Below are positions 1-8,384 of a stretch of DNA of 26,903 nucleotides, piece after piece. Positions within the stretch are counted from its first letter, which is position 1. Every line of letters begins with the position of its first letter. The stretch is from a virus: the IMG/VR virus record IMGVR_UViG_3300008219_000075, positions 1 through 26,903 of that record; one strand, written 5' to 3'. The notes below the pieces were generated by a model. The model had not been told where the DNA came from, searched no databases, and saw only the letters and a list, made by a program, of their open reading frames with translations. The translations under genes and the position numbers were made by a program.

Positions 1-705
1 AGCACGATTACCACCATTGATTCCTCTGTTCCGTGGAGTACCTGCAACGGCAGCGATTGATTGTCCGTCTGAAGCGTTACCACTGATGATGAGCGTATGT
101 GCGTCTATGTTGCTGAGAGTAAGGGTTTCGCACCGCCATCTATCTACTATCATATGGCCGACTTCTAAGAATGTTTCTGTGAATGCAGGATCTACCACAG
201 CAGGCTTGCCACCCACGATGATGACGTTAGTCTCGTTTGTAGGTAGGGCAGACCCGGTATAAGCAGTGCCTAATGTAGTATCAGTTATCTCGACCAGGCC
301 AACAGGCGTTGTTCCTAAGTCCAGTCGCAACGTGTTGAACTTCTCCTCAAAGAAGATAGGTGCGTCTATAGGAGCATTGTATATGCCACTATCGCCCCTG
401 CTGAAGCTAGGTGGTTCCATCATTTCAACGGCCACAACGCTTGTGGTGGCTACAGAGCCTGCGAACAGGAAGGTTGCAGCCATCTGTGGGTTCAATCCGC
501 AAGCACGTAAGAAGGAATAAGGCGATTTGATAATGTTAAATGCAGTCCGCCACTTAGCTGATTCGGCCTGTAGGTATTCAACCGTAGCTAACAGTTTGTC
601 TCTTACTGCCTTAACCTTGTTATAGGTGCGTACCGGCGATGCTGTTACATTCCACCAGAAGAACTGAAACGAGGTATAAACTCCTAAGCCAAAGTCACTA
701 TTCAT
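1..705 (-). CDS. Virion structural protein, partial (runs off left edge)
   Basis: An uninterrupted minus-strand frame of 235 codons starts with ATG at 705 and is still open at the window edge, so the C-terminus is missing. A Shine-Dalgarno AGGAG lies at 713-717, seven bases before the start. The protein begins with an aromatic-rich stretch (FQFFWW near residues 13-18), has a hydrophobic segment around residues 75-95, and then a beta-rich part with motifs such as FSRGDSG (101-107), LRLDLGTTP (126-134), and NASDGQS (210-216) that I recall from late structural proteins of environmental tailed phages; a beta-helix or tail-spike fold is possible. It follows the 57-residue membrane protein with a 4-base gap, so it is in the same late operon. 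The plus-strand open frames over this stretch are shadows. Exact role is unknown. Confidence 0.75.
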   Translation of the reverse strand, partial: MNSDFGLGVYTSFQFFWWNVTASPVRTYNKVKAVRDKLLATVEYLQAESAKWRTAFNIIKSPYSFLRACGLNPQMAATFLFAGSVATTSVVAVEMMEPPSFSRGDSGIYNAPIDAPIFFEEKFNTLRLDLGTTPVGLVEITDTTLGTAYTGSALPTNETNVIIVGGKPAVVDPAFTETFLEVGHMIVDRWRCETLTLSNIDAHTLIISGNASDGQSIAAVAGTPRNRGINGGNRA

Positions 706-709
706 GGCA

Positions 710-883
710 CTACTCCTGCTCTAAGACTTTGAGCGATACACCGCCCAGGAACCCAAAGACAGATCCAATAACGGCTGTTACCACCTCTGTTGCACCCATC
801 TGCATACCAATCCACATGCCGTACAACCCAAAGACTGTACCGCATACAACTGCTGCCATTATCTGTGGTCTTAATCGTCCCAT
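710..883 (-). CDS. Small two-helix membrane protein, holin candidate
   Basis: This 57-residue frame is shorter than usual gene-calling cut-offs but well supported. Start is the ATG at 883, with AGGAG ending six bases upstream; an in-frame ATG at 889 would sit directly on that Shine-Dalgarno. The N-terminus is basic (R3, R5), followed by two hydrophobic, glycine-rich segments at about residues 8-27 and 33-50 joined by a short loop, and a charged C-terminus ending KVLEQE. Size, two-helix topology and location just after the tail fibre gene are typical of class II holins, which permeabilise the inner membrane to release endolysin; no endolysin is visible in the window. It could instead be a structural membrane-associated or injection protein. 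Membrane location is a solid inference; holin function is tentative. Confidence 0.65.
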   Translation of the reverse strand: MGRLRPQIMAAVVCGTVFGLYGMWIGMQMGATEVVTAVIGSVFGFLGGVSLKVLEQE

Positions 884-908
884 GCTCATCTCCTATGCTA
901 CAGGCATT

Positions 909-3900
909 CTAGTTGTCAACCCATGATAACTGTCCGCTGCCATTGGTGGACAATACCTGTCCAGAAGTACCATCGGCATTAGGCAGGAGATAATTGATAG
1001 CAGCAGCGTCTACAGCACTAGGATTGGCTCCAATGGAAACATAACCTACATTACTGTTAGCAGGTGAGACATGGGTTGATTTTCCAGAATGATGGAAGTA
1101 AACACCAAAACTGTGATTATGTTGGTTATATAAGTTCAAATCTCCCCTAGAACCTAACACCATAGTAGCTTTATTGATGGCACTTTCAGTTACAGCCGTA
1201 GAGAAGTGCAGCTCTGATCTATTTAGACCCGAAGTAATATCGTTTTCTGTTCTTACTGCTATCTCTGCCATTACCAGTATGGCATCACTTCCAGAGGCTT
1301 CATCAGGGGCTTGAAAACGTATAGCTCCTAGAGTATCTAAGTTCTCCATAGCCGTTTCCCCTGTTTGTAGAGTTAGAATGATCGGACTGTCATCTCCAGT
1401 AGCTGTGTGTTTAAGATTTAACCCTGTATCTGCTACATGTGTGAGTGTAATTTCAGAGTCTGCACCAAAGGTTAGAACGGCTCCATCGCTAACCAATCCT
1501 AAGTCATCCGATATTGTTGCATCCCCGGTGACTGCTAATGTCGAACCATCATATGTTAATCCTGACTCTCCGTTCAAAGCCGTAGAGGAACTGAAGGTTA
1601 CAACCCTATTATCGGCTCCATTAGCTACGGCAGATACGGCTCCACCTGCATCTTCCCATGCAACCCCACTACCAGTAGAAGTTAATACTTGTCCATCACT
1701 ACCTTGTGCCCCACCAACAGTTAAGTTATCAACTTCCGCTGTGCCGTCTACATCAAGGTCTGTGCCTACATATAGCTTCTTAGCTATACTTGCGCCACCC
1801 TCTGTTCGCAAGGCCCCTGTATCACCAGTGGCATCAGAAGAATCAGTAGTGTCTGTAATGTCTACGATACCTGAGAAGGTTCCTGTCGTTCCTGCTATAG
1901 CTGCAAATGTTCCTGCCGCTGCACTACTAGCCCCAATAGTTGTTCCATCTATAGCACCTGCCCCAATATCAACAGTGGCTAATGTTGCAGTACCAGTAGT
2001 AGATATATTCTCGTTACCAAACGAAATCGCCCCACTGGAATCTGTGATGCTTCCGTTAGCTAGTGTTATGTTTCCTATAGTAGATCCAGTAGCTGCGGAT
2101 ATCGTGCCAGTGAAGGTAGAATTATCATCAGCAGTTATCGCACCCACATGCAGGTTGGCATAGTCATCAATGTCTACGTTCCCGGTCGTTGTTCCTGCCT
2201 CATCGTTGGTAAAGGCAGTGACGAACTCATCAGCGGACTCATCCCACAGTATGGCCCTGTTAGCAATGTTGGTACTAGAGCCGTTGCCCCTGGTAAATAT
2301 TATGCCTAAGTCATTAGCCGGGGACGCTGTTGTTCCTTGTGCTAGTTTAATAAGCGGATCTGTAACGGTTAGGTTGGTAGTATCAACCGTGGTTGTTGTT
2401 CCGCTAACAGTAAAGTTGCCACTAACTGTCAGATTGTCCGTGATAGTCACATTGCCATCAGCCACTTCAAGGGAGTTCTGGCCGTCAGTGCCAGTAATAA
2501 CCAGCTTCTCATCAGAAGCATCCCAAAACATGTGGTCCCCGCTAGTTGCAGAGTAGAAGTATACATCCTCTCCTGATCCGTCAGTGCCAAAGCCTATGTT
2601 GCTACCGTCAGAAGTAATGGTATCGAGGGCTATGCCTCCTACGTTAGTGATATCGGCATCATTGAAGCTCGTTGCACCCAGCGTATTAGATGCTGCGGTA
2701 GACGTTAGCCCACCACTAACCGTGGTAGCACCAGTAATAGTTAGAGTAGAGCCATCAGACGATAGGTACTCGCCACCTCTGTCGTAGAAGTAGAGCTTGT
2801 CCACCACCCTTACATCTCCATCGAGAACATCCAGTGCAGTAGCCCCATTCGTGCCTGTAATTTGCAGTACCTCCTCAGAGGAATCCCATGTCAGGTTGTC
2901 CCCTGATGTACCTGAGTAGAAGACTACATCCTGTCCGCTCCCATCTGAACCAACCGTGAATGTGCCTGCGGATATAACTGTGTTGCCTGCTACATCAAGA
3001 GTGCCATCAAAGTCTGAGTTGCCTGAGATATCTAGGGTTGCTGCATCTAACTCACCAGTGATTGTCAGGTTTCTTTGTCCTGTCGTATCTATGTTTGCAT
3101 CCGTAGTAACTACCTTAGAAGCAATCGCTGTGCCTGCGGTTAGCCCATCTAGTAATTCTAGTTCGGCTTCTGCAAGAACTGCACTGCCTGCTGTAAATCC
3201 TGTGCCTGTTACTATACCTGTTGAGGTAATTGCCCCAGAAGCTATCGTGGTTATACCGCTCAATGCTCCATCAAAGACAACTGCTCCATTGATATCTACT
3301 GTAGTGTCTGAGGTTATCGTTAGAACTCCATCAGCGGACTGGTGAATGAATGTGCCTGTATCCCCGAATAGGATTTTCTCCGTGCTATTCATAAGGATCT
3401 CATCAGAGAACTTGAAGTAGTCCTCGTCTTCCATCCATGTAATAACACCATCGGCACTTTCAGCATCAAATGTCAGGGTAATATCTGTAGCTGCTGTGCC
3501 AGTACCAAATGTTATTGAGTCTTGGTTGAAGTCTATAGATTGTGCCCCTGCCGTAGAAGACGCAATAGTGAACGCCTTTATAAGACTGCCACCTTGTAGC
3601 ACATCGAATTCTATCTGACCATCTTCAGAGCCAGATGTCACGTCCGTGGCAACCACTGTCATACGAGCAAATTCATCTAAGTTACCGGCAGAATCTGCCA
3701 ACTTAAAGGACATATAAACTTCATCATTGTCAGCCCTGGTCGTGTTAGCCCCACTAAATACAGCGACCTGGTTGGCCGTGCTGTTTGTAAGGTTGGTGGC
3801 TGTTAGCGCAGGGGTTGTTGCCGCTGAATCGTTACGGACATCAATTTCCCTGAGAGATATCTGGTCATTCCATTGGATGTAGCGTATTGAGCTACCTCGT

Positions 3901-4076
3901 GTAATCTTTATGTCATATTTGTCTTGATCAGCCTCGTTGAAATACCAAAGGCCAGCGGCACTGGTAGTAGTTGATGCCTCTTCTGCGCCATCTGATTCTT
4001 GCAGAAGCTGTACCGTCGCTCCCTGGATAGCACTGCCTGAGTCATCGTATAAGTAACCTTGAAAATTAATAGCCAT
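909..4076 (-). CDS. Tail fibre / tail-fibre-like repeat protein
   Basis: This 1055-residue protein is the likely receptor-binding fibre. Residues 1-80 resemble a small beta-sandwich of the carboxypeptidase-regulatory or Cna-B type (GYLYDDSGSAIQGATVQLLQ), a common virion-attachment head. The body is a long Ser/Thr/Gly/Asp-rich shaft of short beta repeats with almost no Cys (none seen). A module is duplicated: residues 377-433 (GSDGSGQDVVFYSGTSGD...) and 497-551 (GTDGSGEDVYFYSATSGD...). A second motif appears at 794-808 (GQVLTSTGSGVAWED) and again at the very C-terminus, 1039-1055 (GQVLSTNGSGQLSWVDN). No intramolecular chaperone domain is evident after it. A histidine-rich patch (NQHNHSFGVYFHH, 984-996) could bind metal in the trimer tip, as in other fibres. 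Start is ATG 4076 after a GGGGG Shine-Dalgarno, one base after the upstream stop (TAAcATG). Family assignment is firm; receptor is unknown. Confidence 0.85.
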   Translation of the reverse strand: MAINFQGYLYDDSGSAIQGATVQLLQESDGAEEASTTTSAAGLWYFNEADQDKYDIKITRGSSIRYIQWNDQISLREIDVRNDSAATTPALTATNLTNSTANQVAVFSGANTTRADNDEVYMSFKLADSAGNLDEFARMTVVATDVTSGSEDGQIEFDVLQGGSLIKAFTIASSTAGAQSIDFNQDSITFGTGTAATDITLTFDAESADGVITWMEDEDYFKFSDEILMNSTEKILFGDTGTFIHQSADGVLTITSDTTVDINGAVVFDGALSGITTIASGAITSTGIVTGTGFTAGSAVLAEAELELLDGLTAGTAIASKVVTTDANIDTTGQRNLTITGELDAATLDISGNSDFDGTLDVAGNTVISAGTFTVGSDGSGQDVVFYSGTSGDNLTWDSSEEVLQITGTNGATALDVLDGDVRVVDKLYFYDRGGEYLSSDGSTLTITGATTVSGGLTSTAASNTLGATSFNDADITNVGGIALDTITSDGSNIGFGTDGSGEDVYFYSATSGDHMFWDASDEKLVITGTDGQNSLEVADGNVTITDNLTVSGNFTVSGTTTTVDTTNLTVTDPLIKLAQGTTASPANDLGIIFTRGNGSSTNIANRAILWDESADEFVTAFTNDEAGTTTGNVDIDDYANLHVGAITADDNSTFTGTISAATGSTIGNITLANGSITDSSGAISFGNENISTTGTATLATVDIGAGAIDGTTIGASSAAAGTFAAIAGTTGTFSGIVDITDTTDSSDATGDTGALRTEGGASIAKKLYVGTDLDVDGTAEVDNLTVGGAQGSDGQVLTSTGSGVAWEDAGGAVSAVANGADNRVVTFSSSTALNGESGLTYDGSTLAVTGDATISDDLGLVSDGAVLTFGADSEITLTHVADTGLNLKHTATGDDSPIILTLQTGETAMENLDTLGAIRFQAPDEASGSDAILVMAEIAVRTENDITSGLNRSELHFSTAVTESAINKATMVLGSRGDLNLYNQHNHSFGVYFHHSGKSTHVSPANSNVGYVSIGANPSAVDAAAINYLLPNADGTSGQVLSTNGSGQLSWVDN
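2424..2588 (-). repeat. Tail-fibre module, copy 2
   Basis: Codes for residues 497-551 of the 1055-residue fibre (GTDGSGEDVYFYSATSGD then FWDASDEKLVITGTDG). It is a diverged duplicate of residues 377-433, about 120 residues upstream. The conserved core is GSGxDVxFYSxTSGD followed by WDxSxExLxITGTxG. Confidence 0.75.
2778..2948 (-). repeat. Tail-fibre module, copy 1
   Basis: Codes for residues 377-433 of the 1055-residue fibre (GSDGSGQDVVFYSGTSGD then TWDSSEEVLQITGTNG). Paired with the copy at 2424-2588. Duplication of shaft modules is a known way fibres change length. Confidence 0.75.
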
Positions 4077-4077
4077 G

Positions 4078-4476
4078 TTATCCCCCTGCCATACGAGAAT
4101 GATCCCTGTAGTTTAGGGCCTCCCTGCAATAATATTCTGGATCTCTGAATAGATCATCATCATCTATAAAGATCAACCTCACCCCCGCACCTTCTACTTG
4201 TGCCCTAGCAAACATATCTCTAGCCTGTGTATTGACCCCTGTTTCATAGTGATAGTATACACCCTGTACGTTAACTGCCAAGTCAGGGGGGTTTGAGAAC
4301 ACAAAGTCCAGTACAATGCCGCCCTTGTCCAGCCGCCCACCCATGCGTGAGGACTGGTACGAGAAGTCTTCTCCCGGCACTTTGCCTAACTGCTCAAACG
4401 TAATATAGGCAATATACTCAGGCAATGAACCAGGCCAACTCGGTGGTACTTCTATTTGCTGTGCCCTCGTAGTCAT
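4078..4476 (-). CDS. PD-(D/E)XK-like (Vsr/DUF559-type) fold protein
   Basis: This 132-residue protein sits between two virion genes, with TAAcATG junctions on both sides, so it is co-translated with the tail genes. Its pattern follows the small nuclease folds of the Vsr/DUF559 type: GGRLDKGGIVLDFVF (46-60, with D57 at the first acidic position), then a second strand LAVNVQGVYYHY (66-77, Q71 and H76), then RDMFARAQVEGAGVRLIFID (86-105), matching the family's helix with RDxxR followed by a final strand. In active enzymes the second strand normally reads (E/D)xDG or ExK; here it is NVQG, so the catalytic acid may be replaced by N69/Q71 and the protein may be non-catalytic. I recall similar proteins beside tail genes in other environmental phages. 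The fold assignment is moderate and rests on pattern only; activity is uncertain. Confidence 0.6.
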   Translation of the reverse strand: MTTRAQQIEVPPSWPGSLPEYIAYITFEQLGKVPGEDFSYQSSRMGGRLDKGGIVLDFVFSNPPDLAVNVQGVYYHYETGVNTQARDMFARAQVEGAGVRLIFIDDDDLFRDPEYYCREALNYRDHSRMAGG

Positions 4477-4477
4477 G

Positions 4478-4771
4478 TTATCCCTCTAGTATCATTGTCC
4501 AGCAAACCTTATCACTGTTCGTTGCAGCATCTACATAGAACACATTGGCTGGTACTGATCCCCCAAAGTCTCCAAAGTTTAATTCAATCTCGTTACCGGC
4601 ACTCAGTTCATATCCCGTAGTAGAGGCTACATCAGACACCCCCACATAGGACACACCAGAGTTGCCAGCTAATGCTTTTGCTTTAACAAACTTCACCCTG
4701 TTGGTTACGTTATTTAATTGCACTCTTGTGCCTGCACTGCTCACGGTTGTAACACCGGTCACTAATCTCAT
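4478..4771 (-). CDS. Small virion protein (97 aa)
   Basis: A 97-residue beta-rich protein with motifs VQLNNVTNRVKFVKAKAL, SYVGVSDV, LSAGNEIELNF and FYVDAATNSDKVCW. This layout (a strand set centred on YVG...V, an AG.EIEL turn, then YVDA) is one I recall in small structural proteins of tailed phages, possibly decoration or tail-tip proteins. It starts at ATG 4771 with AGGTGA just upstream and follows the 726-residue tail protein after a short gap; the next gene begins one base after its stop. No enzymatic motif is visible. Exact particle location is unknown. Confidence 0.7.
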   Translation of the reverse strand: MRLVTGVTTVSSAGTRVQLNNVTNRVKFVKAKALAGNSGVSYVGVSDVASTTGYELSAGNEIELNFGDFGGSVPANVFYVDAATNSDKVCWTMILEG

Positions 4772-4778
4772 ATTTCAC

Positions 4779-6959
4779 CTATGGCTCAACTACAGATATC
4801 TGCGTTGTGCCCCTTTCATCTCTTCCTGTATATTCCATTCCTACCGCTGCCGTAACATCGACATAGTAATTCCTTGTACCGCCACTGTCATCCCTAAAGG
4901 TAAACTCCACCAGCGTTGTGCTTTCAATGGCTGATATCAGCGCAGACCGTAAGTCTTTTGCTTCCTTGCCCTTATAAGGATTATTCAGATCCACCTCTAC
5001 TGTGTGTCCCCACTTTGCAGGGAGCTTCTTCCTCCACTCCAGAGTCAGGCTAACAACATCAGGACTTTCAAATTTCTCCAGTCCAGTCGTGGTTCCTGAA
5101 GACCTGGATAGCGTTAGTTTAAACTTAATGGCCCTGAATGTTGTGCCAACCCCACTGGCAAACGTGTACCTGTACGTGCCTGAACTCCCGCCAATTGAAA
5201 CCGTAGCCTCATCAGAGTGCGTCGCAGCAGTTGTGCTGTTCGATGCCCTCGTCACGGTAAGAGTATCGCCTGATATAGCACTAATAGTCATATGTTCGCT
5301 ATCAACGATTATAAAATCTCCAACAACTAGAGCACTGGCATCATCTACGGGCACTGACGTAGCACTAGTACTAGATATAGCTCCATTCAAAGTCGTTTTG
5401 GAAATTGAGCTACCAACCTGGTCAAACATTTCGGCTGAGTCAAGTGTGTTTACTGCCGTAGTATAACTCTCGATATAGTCCGTTGCATACTCCACCTTGA
5501 TCTCCTCTGTTGTGGAGAGATCCTGGCATTCAATCCGTAAATTGAGTGCCAGCTTATCAACTTCGCTTTGCCCTGCATTGAACCAGGGAGTCTCATGCAC
5601 CCCTGATGTTGCATAAGCAAAGTCATCTACCTCGCTAGGGTTAATAATGTCCTTTGGAAGATCCATGAAGTACACCACGCCATTAGCTCCCCACCATACC
5701 CGATAGGTATTGTATGCGGTACTAACATGCATATCATCAAAGGTCGTACCGGTATCACCTGCTATCCACTTTGTTTCCCACCCTAGCTCGTTATATCCCA
5801 ATATAGTGCTCGATCCTGTGTCATCAGCCATCACAGAGCTGCCTACATGGCTTTGCCATTGTCTTGATATAGCGTCTGCGGCGACAGCGGCCGCACCTAC
5901 TTGTGCGTCTATGCCTATTAACAATTCATTGTGACTACCTGCCATAGTACGAATCGCTCCACGCTTATCAGAGGGCAATCCGTCGTCACGGTCAGGCCCA
6001 GTGACTGTAACAACCGCAGAATTACTACCATTGATATACTTATACATACCGTTACCGCTAGGGATGTATACTGAATCTCTCCATCTAGTAGTTCCTTTTC
6101 CATTATCAGGATGAACTGGCAATGTAAATTGTGTGGCTACCCACATAGCATTATCCGCATCGTGTGCAAATAACCCCTCCGTCGTAGCAGCATAGATGAT
6201 AGGAACGCCCATTGCATTACGAGCTACAAATAACGCCGTTACGCTATTATCTGGTAGCGGTAACATTGCGTCGTTATACTCTGTGCCTACTGCTGCCGCA
6301 CTCCAAAGCTGTCCGTCATGGGAGATGCCCCACAACCTGTCGTCCCAGACTGTCAGAAACTTAGTGTCTTGTGTGTCTGTAGTCCACGAAGTGCCGTTAG
6401 TGGAATAAGAATAACCAGAACCGCCCGAATCATAGTGAGCCAGTACCAAATATGAAGTGCCACTAGCGTTGGTAAAGACTATGCTGTCTGTAACCGCATC
6501 TGTTATACCTGATGTTGTTAGTGCCGATCCCCAGCTATCTCCACCATTGGCATATTTAAATAGCTTAGGCGTAGCTCCTCCTCCACCATTCCACGCTGCA
6601 TAGACTTCGCCGCCAAATGTCTCAATTGCCCCAACTGTAGCCTGTCCTAAACTGTGTGATGGCGTGTCGGTAGCCGTTGCAAGGTTTGCTAAGACTAAAT
6701 GATTCTTATAGCGTAGCTGACAGGTGCTAAACCACGCCCTGGTTACATCAGCGGCACCTTCCATGCGGTTAATGCCAATGCCGCCACGCCAATCAGACCA
6801 GGCAACGATAGATGAACGTAACTGATCGTCTTTAGATGTATCGCCTATAACAACTTTAGCCGGGTATATAGACGCTAGTGTGCTGCGAATAGGCCGTGTA
6901 ATAGGATAATACACCCCATTCAGAGAGATTTCGTTGGTATCTATAACCTTGGATGTCAT
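4779..6959 (-). CDS. Tail protein with beta-propeller-like N-terminal region
   Basis: A 726-residue late protein. Residues about 100-350 have a run of repeated strands with W/D-rich turns (for example GGEVYAAWNG, DDRLWGISHDGQLWS, TTEGLFAHDADNAMW, GNGMYKYINGS) that look like blades of a beta-propeller. Residues 522-588 form a separate module (TSVPVDDASALVVGDFIIV, then DTLTVTRASNSTTAATHS) that recurs in phage tail proteins. Residues 635-726 are a compact beta domain (LTLEWRKKLPAKWGHTVEV ... EFTFRDDSGGTRNYYVDV). The start codon overlaps the stop of the upstream gene by one base (TAATG), indicating translational coupling to the connector-like protein. A role in the tail hub or baseplate-like structure is inferred from position and size; no catalytic site is visible. 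Confidence 0.7.
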   Translation of the reverse strand: MTSKVIDTNEISLNGVYYPITRPIRSTLASIYPAKVVIGDTSKDDQLRSSIVAWSDWRGGIGINRMEGAADVTRAWFSTCQLRYKNHLVLANLATATDTPSHSLGQATVGAIETFGGEVYAAWNGGGGATPKLFKYANGGDSWGSALTTSGITDAVTDSIVFTNASGTSYLVLAHYDSGGSGYSYSTNGTSWTTDTQDTKFLTVWDDRLWGISHDGQLWSAAAVGTEYNDAMLPLPDNSVTALFVARNAMGVPIIYAATTEGLFAHDADNAMWVATQFTLPVHPDNGKGTTRWRDSVYIPSGNGMYKYINGSNSAVVTVTGPDRDDGLPSDKRGAIRTMAGSHNELLIGIDAQVGAAAVAADAISRQWQSHVGSSVMADDTGSSTILGYNELGWETKWIAGDTGTTFDDMHVSTAYNTYRVWWGANGVVYFMDLPKDIINPSEVDDFAYATSGVHETPWFNAGQSEVDKLALNLRIECQDLSTTEEIKVEYATDYIESYTTAVNTLDSAEMFDQVGSSISKTTLNGAISSTSATSVPVDDASALVVGDFIIVDSEHMTISAISGDTLTVTRASNSTTAATHSDEATVSIGGSSGTYRYTFASGVGTTFRAIKFKLTLSRSSGTTTGLEKFESPDVVSLTLEWRKKLPAKWGHTVEVDLNNPYKGKEAKDLRSALISAIESTTLVEFTFRDDSGGTRNYYVDVTAAVGMEYTGRDERGTTQISVVEP

Positions 6960-8224
6960 TACTCAACTTGCCTCACATTCACAAGCATGGGTAATGCCCT
7001 CCTGGCTCTCTCTGCCTGTGCTGCCCAATACGCACTAAGCTGACGCTTGGCATCAGGGTCTGTAGCAGGCCCACCTGACGTAGATATTAACGCAAGGTTG
7101 GTAGCGTTGGCTATAATAAAGTTCTCATCTACCTCGGTAGCTGTTGAGTCACTAGATAGTAATGCAGGCTTATCTCCACCTGTGATCTTGAGTAGCCTGT
7201 ACCCTACCTCATCCTGTCCGTTACGCACCAGGATCAAGTCACGAGCCTCTTTATCTATTCTCCATAGCCTCCGTGGTAACGTAACCCATTCAGCCGTATC
7301 GTTCTCTACTGCTGATATATCATCAATCCATACAGTACAGGCCCCTAAGTCTGAGTCATACTCCAGCCCTACTGATATGATAGCTGTGTCTGTATTTGGG
7401 TTAGACAACGCCATCCTAACAAACGTCCATGTATTAGCGGACAGAGCTGGTATACTTAATGTCTCTAAGGGACTACCACATGACGCTGTATCATCCAGCA
7501 ATAGCTTCAGGTTGCCTGCGCTAGTAGCCACTGTGCTCTTAACCCACATCTCTATGTAGTCATACTTACTGATGTCTTTACTGGTAATGCTGTCAGTAAC
7601 GAAATCACCTGCTGACGCACCTGCCGCAATAACCATCTTGAGTGACTGCGTGCCCTGCTTCCTGTCCTGAGTGTCCAGGGATTGAGTAAAGTCACCATCA
7701 GTCTTTTCGTCAAAGGTTGTGTTGCAGGCATGAATACGAGTCGCGCTAACCTTATCGCGGTACTCAATCTTACGGATCATTGAAATATTAGAGGGGATAT
7801 CAAACCTAGCTTGATGTCCATCTCCATGTAGCTCAACATTCTCAATGGGATCATATGCATTGCCAGTAACGCTAATGATAGATTGATTAATAAAAGAATC
7901 AATAATAGAAGGATTATATGGAGAATCCCATAGTTCATATGTATCACCGGCAACAGTCGAAAATGACAGAGCCTGTCCTAGTGTTAGCCTATAAGCAGAT
8001 GCTGTATAGTCACTAACAAGCCTGGTTTCAGCACTATCAGAATTACTGGTATCAAAAACAACAACCCACTTACCGTTGTGATTGTCATCACCACCAGTAA
8101 ATGTTAATGATATTAGCGTGGTTGTTGACCCGGCATCATAAGTAGTACCAGTTTGCATCGCTCCAAGGCTATGACCAATGGACTGCCTTAGTTGCTTGCG
8201 AGTTCTCCCTTGTAAAACAGGCAT
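6959..8224 (-). CDS. Connector/adaptor-like virion protein with CBM-like insert
   Basis: A 421-residue protein. The N-terminal 150 residues (TRKQLRQSIGHSLGAM ... YNPSIIDSFINQSIISV) and the C-terminal 110 residues (WVTLPRRLWRIDKEARDLIL ... AYWAAQAERARRALP) resemble head-tail adaptor or neck proteins: short helices flanking a beta core. Between them, residues about 160-308 look like a jelly-roll carbohydrate-binding module: FDEKTDGDFTQSLDTQDR, QGTQSLKMVIAAG, YDYIEMWVKS, LKLLLDD, WTFVRMAL, VGLEYDSDLGACTVWIDDI. The final strand pattern VWIDDI is the usual calcium-site end of such domains. The gene starts at ATG 8224, preceded by AGGT, four bases after the 51-residue gene ends. Adaptor role is inferred from shape and location; sugar binding is unproven. 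Confidence 0.6.
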   Translation of the reverse strand: MPVLQGRTRKQLRQSIGHSLGAMQTGTTYDAGSTTTLISLTFTGGDDNHNGKWVVVFDTSNSDSAETRLVSDYTASAYRLTLGQALSFSTVAGDTYELWDSPYNPSIIDSFINQSIISVTGNAYDPIENVELHGDGHQARFDIPSNISMIRKIEYRDKVSATRIHACNTTFDEKTDGDFTQSLDTQDRKQGTQSLKMVIAAGASAGDFVTDSITSKDISKYDYIEMWVKSTVATSAGNLKLLLDDTASCGSPLETLSIPALSANTWTFVRMALSNPNTDTAIISVGLEYDSDLGACTVWIDDISAVENDTAEWVTLPRRLWRIDKEARDLILVRNGQDEVGYRLLKITGGDKPALLSSDSTATEVDENFIIANATNLALISTSGGPATDPDAKRQLSAYWAAQAERARRALPMLVNVRQVE

Positions 8225-8227
8225 AAG

Positions 8228-8383
8228 CTACCTCGTTGGTGCTACGGGACCCCGTTGCTCGCGTCGCTGTCTGGCAATATACAACGCTAATGCATACTTT
8301 GGGTCCTTTAGCTTATCAGCATTAGGGATCCTGGGTGGAGTCTTTGGGCTGCGCTGGCCATTGCGTACTGGTCGGCCTGCCAC
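8228..8383 (-). CDS. Small basic protein (51 aa), GTG start
   Basis: A frame of 51 codons fills the gap between the 38-residue gene and the 421-residue gene, using GTG at 8383 preceded by AAGGGTGG; another in-frame GTG lies at 8395. It encodes a basic, proline-containing peptide (RNGQRSPKTPPRIPNADK ... YALALYIARQRREQRG) and stops at 8228, four bases before the next ATG. The tight packing with neighbours and coherent composition argue that it is real; without it this would be the largest non-coding gap of the late module. No known family recognised. Both the start and the gene itself remain somewhat uncertain. Confidence 0.5.
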   Translation of the reverse strand: MAGRPVRNGQRSPKTPPRIPNADKLKDPKYALALYIARQRREQRGPVAPTR

Positions 8384-8384
8384 C

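Noticed and set aside
17-520. Two plus-strand frames at the left edge
   Set aside because: They lie antisense to an uninterrupted 235-codon minus-strand frame with a proper ribosome site and recognisable virion motifs.
639-926. Plus-strand 95-codon frame
   Set aside because: Antisense to the two-helix membrane protein and the start of the next gene; composition is not protein-like and no ribosome site is seen.
1378-3345. Long plus-strand open frames (261, 128, 67 and 129 codons) opposite the tail fibre gene
   Set aside because: They mirror the repetitive Ser/Thr/Gly/Ala codons of the fibre gene, giving Val/Ser/Pro-rich nonsense. No ribosome sites or operon logic, and the minus-strand gene is unbroken.
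5002-7559. Plus-strand frames of 154 and 170 codons opposite the tail and connector genes
   Set aside because: Shadows of the minus-strand genes, with no supporting signals.
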